Source of the DNA: Macrotis lagotis
Lineage: Eukaryota; Chordata; Mammalia; Peramelemorphia; Peramelidae
Assembly: GCF_037893015.1 (NCBI RefSeq)
Contig: NC_133658.1
Coordinates: forward strand, 881,434,893-881,498,892
DNA: 64,000 bases
Direction of reading: 5' to 3'
Shown here: one piece after another, positions 11,801-24,194 of the stretch
Position numbering within the stretch: position 1 is the stretch's first letter
Layout: every line of letters begins with the position of its first letter
The notes under the pieces: model-generated
Seen by the model: the letters and a program-made list of their open reading frames with translations, nothing else
Database searches by the model: none
Told to the model about the DNA's origin: nothing
Translations under genes and position numbers: made by a program

Positions 11801-12711
11801 ACTTCTCCCTGTTCATCAGCCTGTGCATCCAGTCCCAGAAGAGCCTAGAGACTGGCCAGCATTGGAGGCCCTACTTGCAGTCTGCTCAGCTGCTATCTCA
11901 TGATCTCTGATGGCTATGCCCTCCCCACTGACAATGGCTAGCTATGGGATCCTGCCCTTTCAGCTGGGCCCTGAGAGGTGCTTCTACCACTAGAATCACA
12001 AGGTGACAGAGGCTGTGTCTATTTTGGTTTCTTAGAGAGCACTGACCCTCTGCTGGATGCTGAGGTGGGGTCTTTCCACAAGTGAAACATGCAGAGTTTA
12101 ACTTGAATCATGTCTCTGGAGCAAGGATCCCCCTGAAATGGGAACTGCCTAAAGGAAGACGTCCTACAGTTTCAACCCAGTATTGCTTCCTGACTAATGG
12201 TGACAAAACAAGATAGGTAAAGCGTCACATAAAACCTTAAAGATAAAAATCAATTTTCTTCCCCAAGTCACAAACCACAGAACCCCCCTGCCTGCCCTTC
12301 AAGAAATATTTTAAGAAAAGAAGTAGTTTAGGGATGGGGTCCCATGTGCTTGTCTTGTCTCTTTCATTCAGCCTAACTTGTTGAGGGCAGGGACTGAGCC
12401 TCCTGCAGTCCTGCCCACTGCCCTCATCCTGCCCCCCCAAGGGGCCAGGACTAGGTTCAAAGATCTGGGCCCCAAACCTCAAAGATCTGATCTCTTCAAG
12501 CTTAAAATAGCCTTCTACTTCCTTCCAACAGATTTTGGAACTAGCTCCTACCCCAAAGTTCTGCCACTTTAGGAGGAACATGTGAACCTGATGATGACTG
12601 AGAGAAAGCTATCCCATCCACACACCCTTCCTCCCCTTCCCTTTAAACTGTAGTAACACCTGCAGCAGCTATTGGTTAGAATGATCCACACCACTGTGTT
12701 AGCAGGACCTC

Positions 12712-12985
12712 ATGGTCTAGATAGAGCAGAGGATGGAGCCTTAGGTCTCCAGGTCAGAAGACCCGAGTTCAAATTTGAACTCGACACATCCAAGCTGTGT
12801 GACCTTGGACAAGTCCCTTCACTTCTGTTTGTCTCAGTTTCCCCATCTGTAAAGTGGGGGAAATAATAGCCCCTCCCTCTTAGGGGTTATTGTAAAGGTG
12901 GAATGAGATTATATTTGTAAAGCACCTATTAGCACAGTGTCTGGCACATAGTAAAGACTATATAAAGGCCAGCTACTATTATGAA
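12712..12985 (+). repeat. MIR-like CORE-SINE, full length
   Basis: Has head, core and tail: AGAAGACCCGAGTTCAAATT, TGTGTGACCTTGGACAAGTC, CCCCATCTGTAAAGTGGGG, GTGTCTGGCACATAGTAAAG. Confidence 0.82.
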
Positions 12986-13117
12986 TATTATACTCTTGCC
13001 ATTTCTGGTTAAAAAAAAGCTAACAGAGAGGTGAAAAGCCTTCACTCTAGGCTGGCCCAATGCTTTCTTCAATATTAGAAATAAGTAGGTCCCTGATCCT
13101 AGGGGTCAGCCTTCCTG

Positions 13118-13245
13118 ATTAATAGCTCACAGAAAGTGAGGCTGGTGACTTAGCACAGCACCCCCTCACTCATATTCAGTTCCTTTGCATGTCATGGCAT
13201 CACCTCCCTGATGTCAGAGCCTTCTTCAGGAACATCCCACATTTC
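13118..13245 (-). repeat. Second SINE-like family, antisense fragment
   Basis: GTGAGGCTGGTGACTTAGCA and TGTCATGGCATCACCTCCCT are the reverse complement of the units at 30551, 47139, 55400 and 61704. Confidence 0.7.
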
Positions 13246-14223
13246 TGCCTCAGAGTTGGAACAAATAAGCAAGTTCAGGGGGTGAGTCTTGCAGGAGGAT
13301 GTCACCCTCTATCTCCTGAGCAGCATTTGTAGCACAGTCACAGCTAGATACCTTAACATGGAAAAGGAGATGCAGGTCACTAGACTTTCTTACATGATCT
13401 AAGTAAACAGTGGAGACAAATAAGCAAGCAGGACAATAATTCAATATGGAAAGCAAAGGCTCTCAGAAATGAATTTCTCCCTAGTTAGCGCTGCAGTGGG
13501 GCAGGATGAGAGGCAGAGGCTGGTCTTTCTCTTCACCAGTAACACCTGCAGCAGCTATTGGTTAGAATGTGGTTAGGGTCTCTCTCCCCTCCCCACCTCT
13601 TCTTCAGAAAGTTCCCATGGGAGGTTTTTGGGTGAAAGACGAACAGGCCAAAACTACCCCAACCTTTGATGACAAAGCACTCAGCCTTTCTCTTTCTAAA
13701 CAAGTCCATCTAGCCTCCAATAATCTCAGTTCCTTCTTCCCTCCTTCTGATTCCCTTCCAAGTCAAATCAAGAAGTCAACAAATATTTATTAAGTGCCTA
13801 TGATATCTGGTACCCCTCTTATGTCCTGGTGCTCCCCCTAATTGCTTACTCTCTTGGTTCACTTTCTACTCCCCAGTTTTCCTTTTGTCCCCTAATCTCT
13901 CAACCACCCCATCTGCTCACCCCATTATCTGTCCTTATTGCATAGCAGACAGTCTGATTGATGTCTCAGTTCTGTTGACTCCATCACCTTCACTTGCTCT
14001 CCTCCTATTCTCCCCAGACCTGGCCCCTACTCCTCCATTCTTCATCACTCTCATGAAGTCACTCCACAATCATTTAGTAGGTACCTACTTGCTAAGTGAT
14101 GGGGATTCAAAGCCTCTTGTCCCAAGGAGGCACCTGATGGTGAAGACCACAAGCAAATCTCTACTATTGAATTAAGTAATGGGTGCATGGGGATGATTAA
14201 AAGAGGGAAGAGGTTAGTCAGAA

Positions 14224-14233
14224 NNNNNNNNNN
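14224..14233. other. Assembly gap (10 N)
   Basis: Ten undetermined bases, probably a placeholder of unknown true length. Both flanks are ordinary AT-rich DNA. AGTRAP exon 1 could be lost here. Confidence 0.98.
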
Positions 14234-15534
14234 AGGCAATTATGACACTGCCCTGTCTCACTTTTGTAGGGCAGGAAATAATTTGCTTTAGTCTAAACCT
14301 GTGTTTTTGCCAGCAATTAATCTACTTTTGCAGATAGGTAACCTGTCACCTTTATTCTTAGAAAGTTTCCTGAGGGCAATTAGAAGTTGTGACTTTCCTA
14401 GAATGTTAGAGGTAAAATTTCATCCCCAAACGTATCACAGAGCTATAAGTAGGCGTTTTGGTGCCTGACAAACCATATTCTGGGCAAGAAATATAAGGCA
14501 ACACTCAGGTGATGGGATAGGAGCTGAGGGAGGGGAAAAGCCGGTCATTAAGTAGCTTCCAACTATTGATATTTTTCATAACTAGATGCTAAGGCTTTTT
14601 TTTTTGTTTGTTTCTAAATTACTGAAGGAAGAAAAGTGCTCCTAGTGCTCTCAAAATTCAACACCCTGAGAGGGAAGTATCATTGACCCTGCCCTAGTTA
14701 TACTCTTATTTCCTCATTAAAAGACCTGCCCTCTAACTACCATGCCACATCTCAGGAAATTAGTTCATTGGAGACCAGCACTAAAGGGAGGATTCCTAGC
14801 CTGGGCTCATTTGGGTTCCAGCTCCACCATTTTTAGCCTGAGTTTGGACTAGTCCTTTTATTTCCTTTTGTTGTGCTTAGAAATTTCATTCATTTATCCT
14901 TATTTATGTAGAGATATTAATATATTCTAATATATTATTTATATATCCTTATTTATTGATAGATAAATATCCATATTTCTTATCCTTATTATAGCATAGG
15001 GATAGGAATAATGGAACCAAAAGCTCTGGCAGGGTCTTCATGATCTTATGGATAAGAAAGATACAAAAAAAAAATCAAACACCATCAATTGTGCTCACTG
15101 GCAATTGGGTTATCCATGTTATGCCCATCCGTTACCAATCATCATATTTTACTTGCTGCTACCTCTAGTTTCCTTCCAAGAAGGCAGGTACTAAATAATA
15201 TAATAGGAAAGAGAAGGAGAAAATTACATCTAAGATGATGGAAAGAAGCTTTGGTTATTGAAATAAATGTGGATGGAATCCCATATCCTTTCCTCTAGAT
15301 CCTCTTTCTTGGGTGGATGAGTGTGTCTGACTGGATGAGACTTGGGGACCTTTGACACAGTCAAGGAGAAGAGAATCCAGGTTAGATAGAATGGGTAGAG
15401 AACTCAAGAATCATCCGGTCCAACACCCAAATTTACAAAAGATGAAACTGAGGGCCACAGAGAAGTTAAATAAAGGAAGCAAATACAGATTACTTGATCT
15501 CCTACTCTCTGCCAGGCCAACCATTTTTGAGATT

Positions 15535-15715
15535 CACAACCTTGGGTGGTAGATGCTGTTATCATACTCATTTTACCGGGGAGGAAACTAAGGTAGGAAA
15601 GGTTAAATGAATTGCCCACAATCATATCACTAGTAAGTGTCTGAGGCTGAATTTGAACCTGGGTCTTCTTGACTCTAGGCTCTATTCACAGACCTACTTA
15701 GCTGCCTCTTAATGA
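15535..15715 (-). repeat. MIR-like CORE-SINE, antisense
   Basis: CATTTTACCGGGGAGGAAAC, CACTAGTAAGTGTCTGAGGC and TTGAACCTGGGTCTTCTTGA. Confidence 0.7.
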
Positions 15716-16105
15716 CTTACCCAAGATCATATAGCTAATATTTACCCTAGTTGGAATTTGAATGGAGGTCCTCTAATTGCCAATTTAATATTCTTTCCAC
15801 TGTGTTACACACAGTACCTGACAGCTGGAGGGTATTGGGAAATTATCAGGAAATTATCACAATTCTTCCAAAAGGTGAGCAAACTTGGATGCTGTTTTTC
15901 AGCTTGGATCCCCAGGCATCCATAGGCTAAGTGGTCAGGTAACTCCAATTATCCACACTACTGTCTCCTTCCTTAATTTTCCTTGTACTACTATAGTTAT
16001 TTATATACATTTTGTAGATAGGCACACAAACACACAAAAATATACCCAATGGAATGTGGGCTACATGAGGGTAGGGTTTGTCTTTATTTCTCCAGTGCCT
16101 AGGTC

Positions 16106-16110
<5 letters not shown>

Positions 16111-16142
<32 letters not shown>
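16111..16142 (+). repeat. (TG)16 microsatellite
   Basis: Uninterrupted TG dinucleotides followed by imperfect TG-rich sequence to ~16170. Confidence 0.97.
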
Positions 16143-16144
<2 letters not shown>

Positions 16145-16639
16145 TTGGTGTGTGAGTGTTTATGTGTGTGTAATTTTATTGGTGTGGGAAACTCTTGGTG
16201 AGGAAAATCCTTCTGCCAATGCAGTTACTTGGGAAGCAGTGACTGAGACATTGAGATCCTTGATTGCCCACACAACCTCTATGAACCAGAAGCAGGTCTC
16301 CCTGACTCCCATGACAGTTCTTCATCCACTATCTGGGCTACATCTCTGTAATAGCTTAACTATTAAACTTATTGAAAGGTAAAGTAGCACCAAAATGGGC
16401 TTCACCAATCAGTCTAAGAGGAAATTCTTACTCATTCAATACTAATAACTCACATTTGCATTACATTTTAAAGGTTTACAAAATTCAACATAGCATCCTT
16501 GAAGTATTGTCGTTTCCATTACAGAAGAAACTGAGGCTCAGAGAAGGGAAATAATTTGTTTAAGTTACAGGGTGAATAAACAGAACAGGGATTGAGACCT
16601 ATTATGTTTTCTGAGTGTAGTGCGAAGTTCATACTGGCT

Positions 16640-16790
16640 GGGGCAGCTAGGTGGCACAGTGGATAGAGCACCGGCCCTGAAGTCAACAAGACCTGAGTTC
16701 AAATCCAGCCTCAGACCCTTAATAATTGCCTAGCTGTGTGACCTTGGACAAGTCACTTAACTCCATTGTGGCACCCCCCCCAAAAAAAAC
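16640..16790 (+). repeat. WSINE1-type SINE
   Basis: Close-to-consensus sense copy (GGGGCAGCTAGGTGGCACAG, CTAGCTGTGTGACCTTGGAC), flanked by CATACTGG. Confidence 0.88.
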
Positions 16791-16804
16791 CATACTGGTT
16801 TGTA

Positions 16805-17015
16805 ATAATAATAACATTTATTTATTATAGCCTTAGGATTTTCAATGCTTTATAAACATTTACTTAGTTTATCCCAATAACCACTGAGGTAGGTCCTATT
16901 CTTTTCCCCATTATGAAGAAACTGAAACAGACAGTAGTTAAGTGTCTGAAGCTAGATTTGAACTCAGGTCTTCCTGACTCTAGACCAGCTCTCTATCCTC
17001 CTTAACACCTAGCTA
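16805..17015 (-). repeat. MIR-like CORE-SINE, antisense
   Basis: TAATAATAACATTTATTTAT, CCACTGAGGTAGGTCCTATT, ATTATGAAGAAACTGAAACA and GACTCTAGACCAGCTCTCTA. Confidence 0.7.
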
Positions 17016-18839
17016 AGCTACCTTATACCAGATATCTATTGAAGCCTTACTATGTGGGTCTATTGTGAAAGTGATGGTTTGAAAGCAGAATGGGGGCATT
17101 CTGAGAGCAACTGAGAGGACTATCTAAAATATCTAATGTGTCTTAATCTATTCCTTGGACAACAGAATGGAGACTTTAGGGACTGGCTGCTCACACTGAT
17201 TAGTAGATTCTTCTTCCTAATAATGCCCCCGTGCAGTTAGTCATTTGTCCACATGCAGCCCTTACACTTAACTATCTTTTATTTATATGTGTATACTTAT
17301 ACTCATACACATACAGCAGAATGGTCCAGCCTAGAAGGCTAGACTGAGAGTCAGGAAGGCTTTGGCTCATTTTACATTTCTGACATTTATTAGCTATTTT
17401 ACCATAAGTACTTCCCTAAAGGAATGAAAAATAGATGGATTGATGGAAGGAGTTCCTGGACCAACAAGGGGAGATACATACAAATACTTCCTATTTTCAC
17501 TTTCTTTCTCATTACCCTAAGTCCAAAATTAGCCAAAAGGAGTGAAGAAATCCAGAATATATTGCAACTCACCAATGAGTTGCAAAAATACCCATTGAGA
17601 AAGAGGGCTTTAAGGATCATTATGTACTCCACACATCTCCATACTAATTGGGTCCTGATCTCAAGGAACAGAAACAGTTATAGCTATTTCTAATTAGGGG
17701 GCTTATAAATAATGCACAAATCACCAAGATACATACACACACACATACAAACATACAGAATATAAAGAGATAGGTGTTGCCAATTCTTTGCCTCCTTCTA
17801 CTCCCAGTCATAGATTCTGATTTTGGCATGTGAATCCACCTAAAAGATCAGCTTTGTTCATAACTCTCTGCCAATTTGGAGTGGTCTGTAGTGGGAAGGA
17901 CTTTGTAATTTTTATAGTAAGGTGAACAAAGGAAGCAGGAGACTTCTTCAAATTCATTCATCCAGAACAAGGAGAATCCAACTGCATCTATATACAGCCA
18001 TCATGAGTAGGTTAGATAAATATAAACATAGGTGCTTAGCAGAATTCCCTTGATAGCAAGGATTGTATTTTGGGACCATTGGTCACTCTTTTTTTTTTGC
18101 ATTGTTAAAATGAGTTTTCTTTTTTTAATTTAATTTATTAATTTATTTTTAATTTTACAATTTTCCCAATTGGTCACTCTTGATTACATGTCTTCCTCCT
18201 CATCTATAAAACCAGGGTGTTGGATTAAGTGATATTTGAGGTCCACTCCAGTCCTAAATCCAAAAGAGAGAGGACTATGGGGGCTGGGAGAGGAGTTAAG
18301 AAGGTATCTCGGTTGAAGCAGTACCTGAGTTGGGCTCTGAATGGGGTTAAGGTCTGTTAAGAGATTCTAGAAGGTAAGAGAAGAGAAAGCACTCCAGTGA
18401 ACAGCTATAAAAACAAAGACAACGAAAGAGAGGCTTGTAGAGGTTTCAGTGGTCAAAATGCTAATAAGATAGAACTAGGACCCACACTCAAATCTCCTCA
18501 CTCCAAGGCTAGCACCATTTACATTACACTCTGACTGAAGGTAAACAAAGTCACTCATGGATTGAGGACAGAGTCATCCTTAGAGAAGACAAATCACTTT
18601 TTTCTCAGGTATCACCCACACCCAGATCACTTTCTATTAAGTTAGTTTCAGAGGTTCTAGTATGTGCACCCCAAGATTTCAAGAAAAATACATGCCACAT
18701 CTTAGTCCCCTCACTCTTACCTCTGCCATGCCAGGAAACAGAAAGGGATAGATGGCCTTAGGTTTTGAACCCTATCAATTAATCAATGAATCAAATAGCA
18801 TTATGTACTAGCATCTATGATTGCTTAAGTCACTTCACC

Positions 18840-19045
18840 TTGATTGCCTGGCATCCAGGATCATCTCCAGTCATCCTGATCCATAACAGGCCACTGGACC
18901 CAGATGACCATGAGAGACCCTGGGAGACTTAGAGACCCAGAGACCCTGGGAGAAAGTAAGGCTAGTGATTTAGCACAGCCCTCTTCACTCAAATCCAATT
19001 CATGTGCTTCCCCTGATGCCATGGTCTTCTTCAAAATTGAAGGGA
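18840..19045 (-). repeat. Second SINE-like family, antisense copy
   Basis: GATTGCCTGGCATCCAGGAT, CATCTCCAGTCATCCTGATC and GCCACTGGACCCAGATG match the other copies in reverse complement. Confidence 0.7.
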
Positions 19046-19740
19046 AAATTCCATCACTTAAGATGATTCCAGAGGCAAACATTCCCTTGCCTGAAGAGTC
19101 AAGATTACCTGGGTTCTACTTCCAATTCTCTGACTTTTTCCACCATACCCCTCTGGGCACCTTCTCCCTTCTTTCCTCCCCTTTTCAGCTTCCTTTGATA
19201 TATTGTTGTTTCTCATTAGAATGTAAGTTCCTTGAGGGCAGGCACTGTCTTTATGTATTTTCTGCTTTCTATCTTTTTTGATAATATTGTCATTTCTCAA
19301 TAGAATGTAAGTTTTTTGGGGGCAAGGACTATATGTCTCACACTTAGAGAGTGCTTTTTTTGATACAGAATAATTTACTGGGCTGTTCCCTGGTGGGAGA
19401 CAAAGAACAGAGGGTCCTCCTCCAATGCCCAGAGAACCCAGGCTACAAAGCAACTAGGCGTGATGTCTCTGACACCTACCCCAGACAGATCAACTATCGT
19501 GCCTGAGAAATTCAGTTCTCTAAGATGGAGACAGTAACTCTTGCTTTGGAAGCTGGACTTCATATGCTTGGCTTGGATTCCTCAGCCAATAATGTAGCAT
19601 CAGCTGCAGCTTCACCCTTGCTTGCATTCCACAGAGAGAGAGAGCATCCTTTCCATCTAGTCTTCTGATGTCTCAACCTGGCTGTCAGTGCAGGGCTGTG
19701 CTACAGCCATTTCAAACTACTCAAGAGAACTAGTTGTTAC

Positions 19741-19928
19741 ATTTTTTTTTAGATTTTTTTTTTTTGCAAGGCAATGGGGTTAAGTGGCTTGCCCAAGGCC
19801 ACACAGCTAGGTAGTTATTAAGTGTCTGGGGCCGGATTTGAACTCAGGTACTCCTGACTCCAGGGTTGAACTCAGGTACTTCTGACTCCAGGGCCGGTGC
19901 TCTATCCTCTGTGTCACCTAACCACCCC
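19741..19928 (-). repeat. WSINE1-type SINE with internal 28 bp tandem duplication
   Basis: An antisense copy in which the unit starting TTGAACTCAGGTACT is repeated head to tail (19838-19865 and 19866-19893, one mismatch). Confidence 0.85.
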
Positions 19929-19935
19929 TGGTTGT

Positions 19936-20092
19936 TAATTTTTTTTTTATATATTTTTCAAGGCAATGGGGTTAAGTGGCTTGCCCAAGGCCACACAGCT
20001 AGGTAATTGTTAAGTGTCTGAGGCAGAATTTGAACTCAGGTACTCCTGGCTCCAGGGCCCAGGCTCTATCCACTGCGCAACCTAGCTGCTCC
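19936..20092 (-). repeat. WSINE1-type SINE, adjacent to the previous copy
   Basis: A second antisense copy directly after the first. GTTGTTA occurs before, between and after the pair. Confidence 0.88.
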
Positions 20093-20477
20093 GGTTGTTA
20101 AATTTTTAACGTGAGCTTTTGCACCTCGGAAGTTGACAAACGATAAATCAGGACTTGATTTATTTTCTTGTTGACTGCTTTGACTTGAGAAAGGAATTGG
20201 AGAAAATGTGAATAATGCAGATTAAACTTGAAAGTGTGTTATGTGTATATCTCCTCCCTCTCCCTCCCTTCAGGGACAGTTGTTAAACATTTATTAATAT
20301 ACTATTGACTGTTAACCTTCCCATGTGGGAACAGGTCTGAGCTTTCCTAAGTTTTTCCCTAAATAGCCTCTACTTTCCTCTTAATGCTCTCAAGCCCCAG
20401 GGGTGCTAAGAAGAGTTTTGCCTCAGTTTATATAAATGATGGAATAGATGCCACATATGGTGGCCTTCTACCTGAAG

Positions 20478-20700
20478 CAGCTATGTAGAGCACCAGGTCT
20501 GGAGTCAGGAAGACAAGTTCAAATCCAGCCTCAGACACTAGATGGGTAACCCTGAGCAAATCACTTAACTCTGTTTGCTTCAGTGCCTTCATGTGTCAGA
20601 TGAACTGGAGAAGAAAATGGCAAACCACTTCATTATCTTTGCCAAGAAAACCCCAAATGGGGTCACGAAGAACTAGGCATGACTGAAGTGACTGAACAGC
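20478..20700 (+). repeat. MAR1-like SINE with RTE/Bov-B-type tail
   Basis: A CORE-SINE body is followed by ATGGCAAACCACTTCATTAT and TGGGGTCACGAAGAACTAGG, ending ACTGAAGTGACTGAACA. This 3' end resembles RTE (Bov-B) LINE tails. Confidence 0.75.
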
Positions 20701-20930
20701 ATGTACTCTACACTCTAACCAAAAAGTCTACTTGTTATTTCCTGTTTATGTGAGCAATTAAAATAGTTTGACTCTGTCAGTGATATGATGAGCACCTTGT
20801 ACACGTTTATTTCTCACCTCTGTCCTTCATGACTGGAAAGCATCTTCTCCTCATCTCCACTCCTCACTATACCAAAGTTCAGCTTAGCTCCCACCCTCCT
20901 TTTTTTGTCTGTTTTTGGCCTCTTCCTACT

Positions 20931-20953
20931 ATCTCTCTCTCTCTCTCTCTCTC
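20931..20953 (+). repeat. (TC)n microsatellite
   Basis: About eleven TC units. Confidence 0.95.
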
Positions 20954-20999
20954 GATTTTTTGAGAATCATAGATTTAAGGGACCTAAAAGAGATCTTAG

Positions 21000-21165
21000 A
21001 AGACCTTTCTAAAAGTCTAATTCTCTCATTTTACAGATGAGGATAATGGAAGACTGTAGAGGTCAAGAATCTACCCAAGGTCACCCACTGAAGAAAATGG
21101 TTTTGAACTCATGTCTTCTAATTCCAAAACCCATCTTCTTCCCACAATGCCCTGCTACCTCTACT
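21000..21165 (-). repeat. MIR-like SINE, antisense
   Basis: CTCATTTTACAGATGAGGAT and TCTACCCAAGGTCACCCACT. Confidence 0.65.
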
Positions 21166-21261
21166 TACCTATTGTATCCCAAGTAGAAAGTAAATTTCTT
21201 GACTTCATGTTCTATTTGTATCCACCATGTCCCTTGTATCTGGCATGGTGACTGTCATATT

Positions 21262-21400
21262 TTTGTTGTCATTGTTTTGGCCGTGTCTGACTCTTTGTGA
21301 CTCCATTTGAGGTTTTCTTGGCAGAGACATCATTTTCTTCTTTAGCTCCTTTTACAGATGAGGAAACTGAAACAAACAGGGTTCAATGATGTATCCAGTT
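21262..21400 (-). repeat. MAR1-like SINE with RTE-type tail, antisense
   Basis: TTGTTTTGGCCGTGTCTGAC, CTTTGTGACTCCATTTGAGG and TTTTACAGATGAGGAAACTG. Confidence 0.75.
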
Positions 21401-21469
21401 GCTTCATAAATGCCTACTATTATTGTGGTTGAATCATAGGACTTTCTTCTAAATCTGTTGTGTGCAGAC

Positions 21470-21835
21470 AACTCTGCCCAGAGAAGTAGAGACAGAGAAT
21501 ATCAAAACTGCCCCGCAGCCATGAACTATCAACTCTTTATTTACAATTTAATAAAACATACATGCAACACACCACAGGACTAAAAGGTGACAATTCTCCC
21601 CCTCCTACCATCAATCCCCTCCCCACCCTTAAAGAGGAAAACTTATCCCCCTAGAAAAGTTCCCAAGAATTCAGAAGACTGAATGACCAAAGACCTTGGG
21701 ATCAGTTCATTCCACTGAGTTTCTCATCAATGAAAACCAATTTCAACCAAGAAGTCAGAACCAGAAGGTCAGAAGACATTGTAGGTTGAGGGTTGAGTCC
21801 TGGAGATTAGAGATTCATGACTGATAATTATTGTG
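21470..21835 (-). repeat. Possible solo LTR of an endogenous retrovirus
   Basis: Read on the minus strand, a non-SINE block carries a TAAATAAAG polyadenylation signal followed by ~90 bases of R/U5-like sequence ending TGCACACAACA. The outer start is unclear and no internal retroviral region is seen. Family and age are undetermined; the recognition is weak. Confidence 0.3.
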
Positions 21836-22884
21836 GAAGAAAGATCGGGATTCCATCATAAACTAAAGATGTTTTTTGCAGGAAGTAAGATAATCCCTGC
21901 TACCTTTCTGTTTATCCTAGTAATTAGGACAAGCCAGAAAGGAGAAAGCACTGGAGCAATTGAAACAGTTCTAGCATTATTCATAATTTCTGCCACCAGA
22001 GATCAAAATGAGTTTATTGTTTTTGTTCATCCAAATGGCCTCTTTATCACTTGAGCGCTCAGTTTTCATTTTATTCTTCTTCCATACATTATGATATTGT
22101 TTTATAGTTTCTGGGTTTCACCAACAACAGGTCAGATCTCATTTTCATGAACTCCAGGAACTAGTTCAGTAATTTAGCTTTCCTGGAAATCATTAATTAG
22201 ATATGATGGATATTTCTTGTAATATTAGGTGGTCTGGGAAAACCTGGAAATCTGAGTTACTAGTTCCCATTCCCTCCAAGTCAACTTAGAGTTTCCAGCT
22301 AAAATACAATGGTACCCTTTTTGTTTGAGGAGGAATCTGTAAGCTCTTCTGGACTGGGAAATGTATCTTCTACTGCATCTGTGGTCCTCCTCAGTCATTA
22401 GGACATAGCTTTCTACACAGTAGGCACCCAACACATGTTGACGAACTGGCTAAAGAAAGCCCTATGACACATTAATCTATTACTGGAGATGTAGTAGGAA
22501 CTGAATCTGTGATTTAAGTGATTACGGGAAACTCTTAGGTGAGGAAATTCCTCTAGCAATGCGCTTTCTCAGATCACTGAAGGTCCCATAGCCTTGGACA
22601 ATGACATATAGTGGATCTCAGATTTGAGCCTAGTTTTTCTTTTATTCACTTCATGACTCTAAAACTCCAATATGTGCCAATCACTATAGAAACTCTTAGT
22701 TTTTTGTTTTGTTTTGTTTAGTTAGTTTTCTGCTTAGCCAGGGGAATTGGGGTCAGTTCTGCTATTTTGAGGCTCTTCAACGTGGCACTTGTTACAAAAC
22801 TCCCTCTCGGCAGTGCCTTAGTGCCTGATATCTCCGGCTTCTACAACTTGAGGATTATATTCATCTAGATTAAAGAAGGTTGAA

Positions 22885-23690
22885 GGGGGAGTTATGGAAT
22901 CCCAGAACCAGAAGGAGGCTTGGAGGTGGTCTGGTTCAATTTTCATTCAATCAAATATCTCTTCCATGACATCATGGTCTACCCTTCTCCATCGGAAGAC
23001 TTTCAGTAGTTGGGGAACCAATGCCTCTAGGGAATGGTCTCGACCACTTTGGGAAGGTTCTAATTGTTAGAAAGTTTTGCTTTCCCTGAGTCTAAAATTA
23101 TTTCTCTATAACTTCCACCCATTAGATCTGGCCTCTAGGGCCAAGGAGAACAGATCCAGTCCGTTTCCCAAATGATACTTCCTTCATGTTCTCTCCAAAT
23201 CTGGGCTTCCTAACCTGAGGTTGGAGAACTTGTTTTTTTTAAAAAGAGTATGTGTGTATGTAGTTTGTATACACGTAATGTAGCTATATGCACACATATA
23301 CATATATTGTACATGTGAATACATTTATAACTGCATTTCAATTTTATTTATTTTCTTTGTAATTCTTTGTGTTTTCTTTTATTCATTTAAAAATATGTCT
23401 CAGAGAAGAAGTCCACAGATTTTACCAGATGCCCAAAGGGGTCCAAGACATACAAAAAAGTTAAGAATCCCTGTTCTAGGACTTCCCTTCTTCAAACTAA
23501 ACATCCTGAGTTTCTTTAACCAATCCATGTAAGGTTTGATCACCTTCTGTACACTCTTCATTTTATCAATGTCTTTCTTAAAACATGATTCTTGGAAAAG
23601 ATCATGATGCTTCAGATGTGGTCCGATCAGAGCAGAGGACAGTAGGACTGTCATATCCCTTATTCAGACTCTGGTGATTGTCCTCAATCT
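22885..23690 (-). repeat. CR1/L3-like LINE fragments, antisense
   Basis: CCATTAGATCTGGCCTCTAG, CTTCAAACTAAACATCCTGA, ATTTTATCAATGTCTTTCTT and GATGTGGTCCGATCAGAGCA resemble CR1/L3 3' regions. The block is interrupted at about 23225-23475 by T/A-rich sequence. Confidence 0.55.
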
Positions 23691-24194
23691 TAGAAGAGCA
23701 TTGGGGTAGCCTATATCACAACAAAGAGCAGGGCTAGAGAAAATGGACTTCTATTACATCAGTAGAGACTTAGTTTAAACATTAGAAAGATCTTTCTGGT
23801 ATTAAGGGTGATTAGACATTGTATGACTAGAGCCTGGACTTCCCTTAAGCCTAGAAGAAAGAGAGGTCTAGACAATTTCCATGGCTCTAATGCTTCTGAA
23901 CTTAGATTTCTATGTAAGTAGATTTTGTTGGCTTCTAATGATGTGGTTCCTATTTAAAATCATCTACATGGCAGACCAAGAACTCTGTGAAATTGATACT
24001 CTTGGCCATCCAATTAGCTTTGCTCTGTTCTATGATGATGACTGTTTAGCCAACTGTCTCACAAATTTGTATCTTTAGTTATAAGGACTAGACAAGTGAG
24101 TATGAGACAAAAAGGCAGATTTAACTAAAAATTAGAAGAAAAATGAACTCAAAACCTCATACTCACCAGTGATATTGAGTTAGTAGCATCATAT

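Larger units (their letters stand above)
8510..14223. other. AGTRAP 5' intron or upstream sequence
   Basis: AGTRAP exon 1 should lie in or beyond this span, but I find no convincing ATG-containing exon and no CpG island. It contains SINEs, an L1-like fragment and two unnamed repeats described separately. Confidence 0.5.
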
